A DNA stretch of 64,000 nt from Lepeophtheirus salmonis (Eukaryota; Arthropoda; Copepoda; Siphonostomatoida; Caligidae): assembly GCF_016086655.4 (NCBI RefSeq), contig NC_052141.2:5642001-5706000 (forward strand), given 5' to 3'. The position numbers and the translations under genes are program-made. Positions 11,501-21,483 of the stretch are shown one piece after another. Numbering within the stretch: position 1 is the stretch's first letter; each line of letters opens with the position of its first letter. The notes under the pieces were generated by a model. The model was given only the letters and a program-made list of their open reading frames with translations, did not search any database and had not been told where the DNA came from.

Positions 11501-14500
11501 GAGTTCAGAACAAGATACAGAATCAATAAAACACTTTAATTGGGAGTTTCAATAAGAACTCTTCCATAAAAAACTTTTTTACGGAAGAGTTTTTATTGAA
11601 AATCCCAAACTGGTGACCCAGACATGATAGGTAGAAGCGGCCAAGTTCTAGAAGTCTCTCAAGTGGTAGGGTAAGCTAAAATGATCCTGTTTTGGCTTGA
11701 GAACTCCAAGTCCTGGTTTTACCGACTTTAGGCTCAATTTTGCAGTATGCAAGGTCTCAGAAGAGAGTGGAAAATATCACCATTTGTTGTCGGCTGTGGA
11801 TGACAAAGTTCTTGATGTATTGGAAGATGAGGAGGAGGAGGAGAGTTTGGGTGATACTTCTTACTCCGTAGATTCATAAAACTGACTAACTTTATTCTAG
11901 TAAAATCTACAAATATAATTATTATTAAATACTAAAGTCCTTAAGGGGAGAAACTGTCATATTTACCGATGTAGCTATTCGCTACATATATTTAATTATT
12001 TATTAAAAGAAAGATTCCAATACATTGATTAATTATTATTTTTATTTTTTCCAGTCTTTTATTGAGGAAATATTCTCCACCAAATTATTTTTAACCACTG
12101 CGCTTTTTGAGCCCATTTTATCTTTATTAACTGAGGATGAGATTTTCTTAGATATTGATCCGTCGAAGGCTCTTATAAGGTTTGAACCTAGGAAATCAAT
12201 TGTTATTCAATCTAATTTATTTTGAAAACTCATCTATTTTTCAGGTTTCCTCCATCTGAAAGAAAAAAGAAATTTGGAATAGAGGGGACACCCGAGTATC
12301 AAAAACGATTGAAGGATCATCGAGAATTCATCATAAAAAAACTGGAAAATATTACACGTAAATTCATAAATGGAATACAGGATAACATACGCTCATTCCC
12401 TCCGTCTCTAAGTCGACTTCTTAGAGCGATGTACAGCCTTCTCATAAAGTCGTTTGAACTGAAAGAAGTTCATGCCATCTGCTTTGACGCTATATTTTAT
12501 TTATTCATATGCCCTGCAATTGTTGATCCGAATCCTGTAGGGATTATTGATACTCCTGTCTCCTATATTGCAAGATCAAATTTGATGCAGGTTGCTCATA
12601 TTCTGCAAGTTTTGTGCATGCAAAAATGGGAGGAAATTGATCCTAAGCATATGGATCTTTTCTCAAGATTTGATAAGGACTCCATGTCCTCAATTTTTGA
12701 AAATATTTTAGAGCTTGGACTCTCAAATAACGAAGAGAGCATTAGGAAGCCTTTGACGGAGAGTAATACGTTTGCAGGTATGGGAATGAGTGCTGGGACT
12801 GCGGCTGCTAGTAATTTTGGATTTAATGATGGCTCAAAACTTTCACGTTTGGCTGTTCTTATGACAAAGTCACAACTTAATCAACTTGTGTTATTTCTTA
12901 GACACATTAGAGATATAAATAATGAAAACAAGTGCGATAACTTATTACCGTCCAGTATGGCCAATGAATTAACTGCTCTTCTTGCTCCTCTGCCGGAAAT
13001 TATTCCAGGTGGACTTAATGGTGTACATGAAAATAAGATGGAAGAGATCCCCGTGAGTAAATCAAGTCAATCGAAAAACTCTTTATCTGCACGTTTATCA
13101 GCTATGAAAAACGGCTCAAATTCGCATGAGAGTCACCCCCCTTGAAAACAATTTTCATCATAGATTACATCAAGAAGCTGATAATGTCTTAGTTATTCCA
13201 TTGTTTGATCCTAGTACGAGCTATGATCTCCCTGGTCTTTTATCTGAAGAACAAGTATTATCCCGAAGTCGTCAAAACTCACGGGTTCGAATGACTCTTC
13301 CTAATTCAGATGGATCAGGAAATGAAGTGCTTGAGAAAAGAACACGGTTTTCTTTGAGCCAGGATGAAGGAAGTATTGGTAATACATCGGATAATTTGGA
13401 AGCAATTTCTGAGGCTGCTTCTAATCATTCAGCGACGTCTAGTTTGGAGGATGGAGATGATCAAGAGGACGAGGATAATCCTATTATTGATAACTTATCT
13501 GACATGGTTTCTGCAAATGTAAGTGGACGTGGCACACCCAATGTAAGTGGACGTGATACTCCATCAAGTCAAGTTGAAGGAGTTCCAGATGATGATGAAG
13601 TAATAAGGTCGGGGCGAAACGAGGGTGAAGAAGACGAAGCAAGGGGTGCCATAGGTGGTATGGTTGGACTAAGAACTGGACAAGCTTCTCGGGGGCATCG
13701 CCACATACCTCCAAATAAGTCTGGACAAGCTGACTTGGAAGAAAAGTTTGGTCGTTTCGAAATTAAACCTCAAATAAAGTCACGAGGAAGTGGAGTAGGT
13801 CTCGCTGGAGAGGGTGGTGATGAAACTGTGTCATTAATATCTGACACATGGTCTACTGATGTGCTAGCTAGTGATACGGAGACTCTTGGCGAAATCCTTA
13901 CGACTAGCTCTGATCGATTTCCCCACAACAATCAGAATTTCGCTGATATGGATCCCTTTTCCCGAAATCTCATCCTAGAAGAATTTGCAACCTCTTCCTC
14001 TGCTGGGGCTGCTGCTGCTCTACCACAACGAATGTCAGGAATTCAACCGTCTATGCCATCAGATTCAACTTCTGTTAATTTATTAGATGTTGGAGATACA
14101 GCCTCTGAGGCATGGAGTATTGATGTCCTGGATGGAGATAGGGAGAGCCTTTGTTTGGGGGAATTAGATATTGAATATATCTCAAGCACTGTATCAGCTG
14201 AGGATAATCAATACATGGAAGGTATTTCTCAGAGTGGACGAAACACAGATATACTATTAGTTGATGATAATTCTCCTGTTGCTAATAGAGCAGAGGCAAG
14301 AGGTAATAATTTATCACGCCCTTCTAGAGATGCAGCCATTGAACAATGGGCTTGCTCCTCTGGGGTCGGAAATATTGAGCATCAAGATGGAGCTATAAGA
14401 CGTGGAAGTGATAGTTCCAGCTCAGCGGCAGTTGCTGCACAGTCCCCCACGTCCTCAAAGTTACCTCTTGGGATGGAGAAAGCTCCACTTGAAGACCCAA

Positions 14501-16056
14501 ATCAAGCAACACTGAGTTCCCACCTAAGTGCAGCTTCTATTGCATCCTCAAGCGGAAGCTCAGGTGATGCTGCTGATTCCAATATTAATGCAAGCTCAAG
14601 AAAAAATGTTTTAGTTCCTTCATCCAGCACTGGAGCGATTCCCAAATGTGCTAATCCTGATAAAAAGTCTGGAAGATCTGAGAAATTTTCATTCAAAAAT
14701 TGGAAACTGCCCAAAATAAGTAGAAGCAGAAGTTCCGTTGAGAGTCTTCGCTCAAGTTCAGATAAATGTTTCAGCTCACATAGCAATAGTTTAGACAATC
14801 CAAGTCATTCAGTGGATGGCCCTCCACTGGGATCTTTGCAACGTTCACATGAATCCTCTGACGATATTTTAAATAAATACAGAAACAAAAAACCCGTGGC
14901 AGTTGGTAATTTAATTGACATAACCGATTCTCTAGCTGAAGAGGAAGTTGACCCTCGACTCATAATTGATCACAATAATTTGGAGAATTGCTATGCATTC
15001 CAAGATGCGAAGCGTAAATTGCGCCTTACACTTTCTTCCGTTGATTTGTCAATGATGCCTGATATATGTCATGCCTCTTCAGTTGAACCTGAGGTTATAT
15101 GGCTCCTCAAGGTTCAGTTATCAGAAGCCCTTAACCTACAGGACCGCAACTTCATCGCTCAACTTCATGAAACCCTCAGGTGCCTCAGCTTATTCAAAAA
15201 AGACGGTGTATCACGGATACTGAATTCCCTCAAAGAAGAATATAAGCGCCGTGCTCCTTACATGGCGTATCTTGTTCGCTGTCGTCAAGGTCTTCTCTGT
15301 ACCCTATCTCGTCAAGAGCGTCTTTTATCTCGAATGAACATCGATCGAGACGTCTGTGCCTCCTACCTTGTCTATGTCGTTGTTCGCATCTTTCTTGAAA
15401 ATCGAGAGAAAAGGCTGCATCACTTTGTGCAGGAATTTAAGGAACTTACAGTTCCTGATGAGAAAACAGCCCTCATGAATTCATTCCTTGCACTCATGAA
15501 TAAAGAACTTGAACATGACCCAATTTGGTCATCTGTCTGCTCCACGGAACAATTGAAACTAAGTAACATAGCAATAGAGAGATCCATAACCTCACACATA
15601 TATTTCCATGCCATGTATCCTAATGGAGAGGCGGATATTAATCGGGATGAAGTTCTTTCTGAGCATATCCGAAAACTTGGAGAAATCATTACTCCATCTC
15701 ATAAATGTCTAAGAATCCCACGTCAATATCATTATGAACAACCCTGGCCCTCGGCACAGGCTGAAATCCGTCGTCTCGCTGCCTTCAAAACACCGGCTGA
15801 TAAAGTTTCTTGTATTAAAAGGGCCTCTCAGACCATAATGAATCTACTAAGTCTTGGGAGCTCTAAGGGTGTACCTGCCGCAGATGATTTCATCCCCGTA
15901 TTGGTCTTTATCCTTATTAAAGCAAATCCTCCAAGTCTTCTTTCAACCGTACAGTACGTTGAAAATTTCTACGGGGAGAGGCTCTGTGGTGAGGATGAAT
16001 ACTGGTGGGTACAGACGGTGTCGGCAATTGAATTCATTAAGACTATGGATTATTAG
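8570..16056 (+). CDS. GAPVD1: GAPVD1/RME-6, RasGAP-VPS9 endocytic Rab5 GEF
   Basis: Endosomal protein that activates Rab5 through a C-terminal VPS9 domain and carries an N-terminal RasGAP fold. Exons are 8570-8863, 10100-10369, 12055-12179 and 12245-16056; introns are 1236, 1685 and 65 nt. The total is about 1,499 residues if one base of the C6 run at 13136-13141 is discounted (human 1,478). The N-terminal LNERVKK / AWTARAQRVNLD block matches the family. The RasGAP signature is FICPAIVDPN. Paired ETVSLISDTWSTDVL and TASEAWSIDVL motifs follow, then a serine-rich linker. The VPS9 core DDFIPVLVFILIKANPP lies near the C-terminus. I see no arginine finger at the expected RasGAP position, as in human. 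The two long introns hold repeats. AATAAA signals lie at about 16156 and 16303. Confidence 0.93.
9170..9480 (-). repeat. Family C repeat in GAPVD1 intron 1
   Basis: Diverged fragment of dispersed family C, sharing the 'caaatatcact...atcattcacttcaa' and 'agccatttga' blocks with copies at 20.5, 27.2 and 28.5 kb. There is no coding content. Confidence 0.5.
11150..11345 (+). repeat. Dispersed ~200-bp repeat (copy 2) in GAPVD1 intron 2
   Basis: Second copy of the 7045-7250 repeat, followed directly by two inverted repeats. Together they suggest a non-autonomous fold-back element inserted into the intron. Confidence 0.65.
11355..11606. repeat. Two successive hairpins in GAPVD1 intron 2
   Basis: The first inverted repeat has arms at about 11355-11410 and 11480-11533, both built around ATTGATTCTGTATCTTG and TCTGAACTC, with a loop of about 70 nt. 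The second has arms 11541-11565 and 11583-11606 around GAACTCTTCC / GGAAGAGTTT with a short loop. Both would form stable stems in the GAPVD1 pre-mRNA. Confidence 0.75.
13136..13141 (+). other. Frame break at C6 run in GAPVD1
   Basis: The upstream frame reaches a TGA two codons after this C6. The downstream frame is open for over 900 codons and matches GAPVD1. Five C's would give one continuous protein. A GT-AG alternative (13009-13174) would also restore frame but removes about 45 coding-looking codons. I favour an assembly or read indel, or a real allelic indel. Confidence 0.75.
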
Positions 16057-17864
16057 GCTTCTCAGTATTGTTGTTCATTTGTATTACTACTATTTATGTT
16101 GTAGATTAATGTTATTATTAATTATAATTATGTTATGAGTCGATCTAAAGCCCAAAATAAAGCCTGGATTACTGTAATTAAATGATGATAGCGATGCTAA
16201 TATTAATAATGAATTATGACGACCATGTTAAATTATTAGTAATAATATTATGACCCGATATGTTATTATTTGTTAGATGAGAAACTACTTCGTGATTTTA
16301 ATATAAAATAAAGCCTTTTATGTAACGATTCATTTAGGAGTACGCTCTGTACATATTCAATCCCATTCTTTTATTTAATTCTATATTCTGATTCAGCAAG
16401 CATTTTAAAGTAGTTGTGTCGTTCCTTATTTAGAACTACAGTCCCATCCAATTTAGTCTTGCATATCGGTGCCCCGTAGTTTTACCTTAAAACGTTTCAC
16501 CTTAGGATATTTTGCCTTAATATATAAATAAATTAAGTTTATATTTGGTTATTGATTATTTTTTTGGTGAAATGAATTTTCCCTGTAAATTTTTTAAAAT
16601 CAAAATATCCAATATTTATTACTATTAAATGTTTGAGTCATGTTTTTGCCTCACATTATGCTTGTTCATCAATCCACGAGTCTTTTCTACTATAAATAAT
16701 CCATCATGTCTAATGGCAATTACTAACGGAGAAGTGATTAGCAATTTTTCTATTCGAATTGTTGCCGTGTTTTTTTTCCTTATTTTTCCCAAATTTATTT
16801 CCCATTTTGTCTCTAGTTTGAATTCATTACATAGTGAGATTTTGTAGGTATTGCAATTTTGGGGCATGATTCTATCATTTTTCCATCAGAAAACAATCAT
16901 TTAATGCATTTTATAGCAATACACAAGACATATTTTGATTAAAAAATTCCAAGGGAACATCAATTTTATCTAAAAATAAGAAAAACCAAGGATCAATCTC
17001 AATTATTTATATATTAAGGCGAGATATCCTTGGGGCACAATTATCTAGCACCGTTCATATCAGTCCTAAAACTTATAAATTTCGACCATAAGGACATATA
17101 AAGTACCGGCATTAAGCCTGGACGTGACCGAATGAATAATCACTGCTATCTACATTGCTACTGGTTCCTGAACTGTCCTTAAATCCTATAATTCAGTACT
17201 TCATGAAACACCAGTGCTGATACTTTGTTTAAAAAGTAGGACATTTGACTGAAAATTATGACAAAAGATTTCATTTAAAAATATTTTAGAACAATAAATA
17301 TTTTAATCAATTACAATATAATAAATTTTGATATATGGAGACTGACTCTGAACGTATTATATATAGTTGCGTCAAGTAAAGAAATCTACAATTGCTACTA
17401 CTAATTTGTTGAAAGACAAAAAGCGCGTCTAATCTGATAATATCACAAGATGAATATCTGCTTAAAATAATGATTAGATAATATTATGTCCTCTCCATTT
17501 CGGAGGATAAATTGTGTTCTTTGCAAGGAGCTCCACAGCTAACTTCCAGTAATGTACCTCCTATTAAAGTTGACCAACTCACAAAACAATGAGTAAATAT
17601 TATATTCTTAATAGGACTTGCATTTAAATACATTGAAAGCCCTTGTAAATGACTTAAATATCCCAAAAAAGTAAGCCTAATACGTCTTAATACTTAAATA
17701 TACTCGGTCCATGCCTAGTAAAAGTATCTGCATGCTAGATGGCGCTTACGTTGTTATGAGGTCCCTCAGTTGTCGTTACATCTCTTCTGCATTCTATTTA
17801 TTGTTTATATTTTATAAAAACATCTAAATTATATTATTACACGTAGCAGTCGAATGGACATAAG
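16057..17864. other. GAPVD1 3' UTR and spacer to ALG13
   Basis: Two AATAAA signals at about 16156 and 16303 mark likely GAPVD1 ends. About 17030-17215 resembles family B relics (inverted GTCCTAAA / TTTAGGAC-like motifs). I see no further gene. Confidence 0.55.
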
Positions 17865-18407
17865 ATGCGTATCTTTGTCACTGTTGGCACAACTCAGTTC
17901 GACGCCTTGATTTCTGCAGTTCTCTTCGACCCAGATTTAAACTCTGTATTCATTGAAAAGAATGTGACTCATCTCACTCTTCAAGTTGGGAATTCAAAAT
18001 TTTCCTCAGATATTAAAAAAGGTAATTACTCATTATTTGAATTTATAAGTGGTTTATTAAATTCATTCCTATTTTTATCTCTTTAAGGTACATTCAGATC
18101 GATCGAGCTCTACAAATTCAGCTCCAACATTTTACCCGACATTGAAGAGGCAGATCTAGTCATATCTCACGCGGGTGCAGGGTCATGCTTTGAAGTACTC
18201 TGTGCCAATAAACCCCTCCTTATTGTTGTGAATGAAGCCTTGATGGGTAATCATCAAAATGAACTTGCCGACAAGTTGAAATCCTACGCGGCAGTCTCTT
18301 CAATTGACCGCTTGGCTCAGACACTTAAAGACTATCCATTTACAAAGGAGCCCTTTCCTGAAGGAAATCCAAAAGCATTTTCTGACTTTATTGAGTCTAT
18401 TTTCTGA
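17865..18407 (+). CDS. ALG13: ALG13, UDP-GlcNAc transferase catalytic subunit
   Basis: Catalytic partner of ALG14; adds the second GlcNAc to GlcNAc-PP-dolichol on the cytosolic ER face. Exons are 17865-18021 and 18088-18407 with a 66-nt intron, giving 158 residues: the short GT28-type form, without the OTU/Tudor extension of long mammalian isoforms. The N-terminal FVTVGTTQFDALI and the glycosyltransferase motif ADLVISHAGAGSCFEVL are diagnostic; NEALMGNHQNELA is the C-terminal nucleotide-binding part. Unspliced, the first exon runs into a stop in the intron. RFT1 starts 27 nt after the stop. Confidence 0.94.
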
Positions 18408-18434
18408 ATCAATTTATTATTTATTACAAAGACA
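18408..18434 (+). promoter_or_regulatory. 27-nt ALG13-RFT1 spacer
   Basis: This T/A-rich spacer ends in AG three bases before the RFT1 ATG, as a trans-splice acceptor would. It holds no AATAAA and has no room for a separate promoter. Copepods are known to use spliced-leader trans-splicing; applying it here is inference. Confidence 0.5.
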
Positions 18435-20024
18435 ATGTCGTCCCTTGCTCAATCCATTAAGGCAACATCCCTCAATATCCTAACTTCAATCCTCTTTCGA
18501 ATCATTACATTTATTCTGAATATTTTCATTCTTAGACATACTTCCAAGGATGTCCTTGGAATTGTGAACGTTCGATTTAATTTGCTCGATGATACCATTC
18601 TATTTTTGAGTCGCGAGGCTTTCCGAAGGTCATGTTTAAAAATCCCCGTGGGGCATCGCTGGAAACGTATTATTAATGTAATTTGGTTAGGAGTACCAAT
18701 TACCTTATTTTGGTCATGTTTATTGGGCTCCATTTGGATCAAACTACTGACTCTTCCGAAGAACTTTGAGGATCAGTATATCAGTGGGGTTTACTATATT
18801 ATTTGCTCAACATGGATACAAAGTTTCTCCGAAGTATTTTTCGTAATTGGTCAAGCATATTTTTTCGCAAAGTTGAGAGCAACTGCGGATTTCTTATGGA
18901 TATTAGTGCGATGTCTTGTTTTTGCTTCTGCTGTGTATACAAACCCGGATTCAGCCATTGCTTGGGGAGGAAAGTCCCATTTCATCGCTACGTTATGTTA
19001 TACATTGATTTATGTTTTATATTTTACTTGGTACTCGAGGTTTCGACCCACGGAGCGCCGAGATCCCTTTCCTTTCAAATCCATTAAAGAATTCATACCG
19101 CAAAAGGGAGGATTTGAGTGGGAAAGACTTCGATTGGCTCTAAGTTTCTACAAACAAGGAATGCTCAAAATGATATTAACTGAAGGAGAACGATATTTGA
19201 TGACATTTTTTGATCTATTGAACTTTGCAGAGCAAGGAGTTTTTGACGCTGTGAGTAATTTAGGGTCTTTGGCCGCTCGATTTGTATTTAGAAATATCGA
19301 AGAAGGTGCATTTCTGTACTTTAATCAAATTCTGAGTCGAAATGCAGATACGAGAGGGGAAGTCTCAAAGGATCAAAAGGAAAAAGAAAAGGAGGCTGGA
19401 AAACATTTATATCTTCTTTTAAGAGGCATGACTCTCATTGGACTCATCTTCGTGACCTTTGGTTTTTCATACTCTCATTTTCTATTACATCTATACGGTG
19501 GAATCAATCTGAGCTCAGGTGTGGGACCCTTTCTGCTTCGAACCCACTGCGTCCTTGTTTTATTTCTTGCCATTAATGGAGTTGCAGAGTGTTTTGTCTT
19601 TGCCAAAATGTCTCAATCTGAGATTGACTCCTTCAATTTTAAAATGATTTGCATCAGTGGGATTTTCCTCTCCTCTGCAATCGTTTTTGTTAAGATTTTC
19701 GGAGCTCCTGGATTCATATTCGCGAATATATTCAACTTTGCTCTCAGGATTACTCACCACACGTTCTTCATTTCCAACAAATTCAGTGATGGTCTTAATC
19801 CTATAAGAGGAATGTTTCCACCAAAAGACATTATTTTTGTACTTTTTTTGTCAGGGATTATTTGCTCCTTGTCGGAAGTACTCATTTATCCGTCTTCGCA
19901 GCTAGTTCATTTGTTATGTGGAGGGATTGTGTTCATACTAACTCTTTACATCATTGCCTCAAAAGAAGATCATTTGCGCTCAATCTTTGTGAACAAATGG
20001 AATAAAAAGTTTAAAAAGTTGTAA
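18435..20024 (+). CDS. RFT1: RFT1, ER dolichol-oligosaccharide translocation factor
   Basis: Polytopic ER membrane protein required for Man5GlcNAc2-PP-dolichol to be used on the lumenal side during N-glycosylation; whether it is itself the flippase is debated. It is a single exon of 529 residues (human 541). The N-terminus FRIITFILNIFILRHTS and VNVRFNLLDDTILFLSREAF match the family closely. About ten or more hydrophobic segments run through the protein, as expected for the MOP/MATE-like fold. The protein ends in a lysine-rich tail (NKWNKKFKKL). It lies immediately behind ALG13, which works two steps earlier in the same pathway. Confidence 0.96.
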   Translation: MSSLAQSIKATSLNILTSILFRIITFILNIFILRHTSKDVLGIVNVRFNLLDDTILFLSREAFRRSCLKIPVGHRWKRIINVIWLGVPITLFWSCLLGSIWIKLLTLPKNFEDQYISGVYYIICSTWIQSFSEVFFVIGQAYFFAKLRATADFLWILVRCLVFASAVYTNPDSAIAWGGKSHFIATLCYTLIYVLYFTWYSRFRPTERRDPFPFKSIKEFIPQKGGFEWERLRLALSFYKQGMLKMILTEGERYLMTFFDLLNFAEQGVFDAVSNLGSLAARFVFRNIEEGAFLYFNQILSRNADTRGEVSKDQKEKEKEAGKHLYLLLRGMTLIGLIFVTFGFSYSHFLLHLYGGINLSSGVGPFLLRTHCVLVLFLAINGVAECFVFAKMSQSEIDSFNFKMICISGIFLSSAIVFVKIFGAPGFIFANIFNFALRITHHTFFISNKFSDGLNPIRGMFPPKDIIFVLFLSGIICSLSEVLIYPSSQLVHLLCGGIVFILTLYIIASKEDHLRSIFVNKWNKKFKKL

Positions 20025-20519
20025 TATTGTAGTTATATTTATTTAATTATATTTGTCTTTTATTACCATAAAATGAAATGAAAAATACACATGACTTTGC
20101 ACTTTCTCTTGCATTCAACTGGTTCTGCATTCCTATACTTATAATTTATTTAACAATGCATAAGTATCTATGATTATATAGTATTAAATCTTGATATTTA
20201 GTTACACTTTAAAAAGAAAACAAAAACTAATTCATGGGGGAAGTATCAAATATTACATTTGAAGTGATTGAAGAGAATCTATAAAATCGATCGCAGTATG
20301 ACGTACATTTAGCCTGTTAATTATTTAGATTCATTAGAATATTTTCAAGGCCCTAGAGCAAAGTAGATAACATTGATAAGTGAAATATATATTTAATCTG
20401 TACGAGTTGCAATTTCTCCGATATGAAATGCTTTAGTTAATTACAATATTTGCCGTTCTAATAAACAGATATAGATTTATATTATAATTTCATTATCATG
20501 TGTTATTTAGTAATAGAGC
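20025..20519. other. Spacer 3' of RFT1
   Basis: A+T-rich with no open frame of note and no clear AATAAA close to the RFT1 stop. I see nothing else in it. Confidence 0.5.
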
Positions 20520-21080
20520 CATTTTAAGGGCCTAAACAACCAAGTTTTATAATAATGAAAACGCCTTCTTCTCTATTAATATTAAGGAAAATAGTGAACT
20601 ATTGGATCATGTCAAAAAAGAACCAACAAATAAAAGGACTTTAACCTTACTCTCTATCTACAAATTATCACATTATTGTCTTGTTTATTATATATCAGGA
20701 CCTACCTAATATGTGTTACGAATATGATAATACATCGTTATAGAATCTTATTCCCTTTGTGTAGATAAAGATGAGCTATTACTATAGAAATAAAAAGATA
20801 TTTCCCTCTAATTATCCTACTTTTATCTTCTCTAATCTATCTAAACAGAAGAAGAAAAAAAATCCTTTTATCTAGTAAAATATCAACTATAAGCCACCAA
20901 AATTGTGTATACTTCAATTATGATGCAATTTATGACGTTTGCAAAAACGCTATGGGTATTTGAACTATATAAAGTAGGACAAAATACTTATATTTTAGTA
21001 ATTTGTAGTCAAATAGTACAAAATTACTCCGTTAACTTTTGATCATCCATGATCCTCATCCCAAGAACTATAAATCCTTC
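20520..21080 (-). repeat. Family C repeat
   Basis: Inverted copy of dispersed family C. On the minus strand it carries the block AAGTCCTTTTATTTGTTGGT and ATGATCCAATAGTTCACTAT, also found near 28.80, 29.82 and 52.12 kb. Its left edge (GGGCCTAAACAACCAAG) resembles 'tggccttaaaa' at the other copies. Confidence 0.75.
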
Positions 21081-21483
21081 ATTTAAATTTTTTTTTTCTC
21101 ATTTTTTGGTTGCAACTTGTACAATTTGCTTATAAAAGTTACAATTTGTATAAAATTGCAACATGTCCCATAATTTTATAGAGTATGCTCATCCATACAC
21201 AGAAAGATAATTCGCAATATTATGATATAATATTCTTTGCATAATAAATGACTCTACTCTCTATGTCGTTTTCTGTTTCTATTGTGACGTTTTGATAAAG
21301 TTATCGATTTCTGTGCCTGAAATATTGAAAAAAGTTCATCGTCCGGCCCTCCTTCTTCCTCATATTATATCTTGTGAAATGACGAGTCTAAATGTTACGA
21401 TGAATAAATTAATATTAAAATCAGTATCCTCATTTGCCTTTTTATCAGTTGTTAAATACTTTGGATAATGCGTAGACCACACA

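Noticed and set aside
13132..13163. A 32-nt GT-AG intron to explain the GAPVD1 break
   Set aside because: Too short for splicing, and it leaves the wrong frame.
13126..16056. A separate gene starting at 13126
   Set aside because: It is the continuation of GAPVD1 after a one-base frame break; the first residues continue the family alignment (DNVLVIP).
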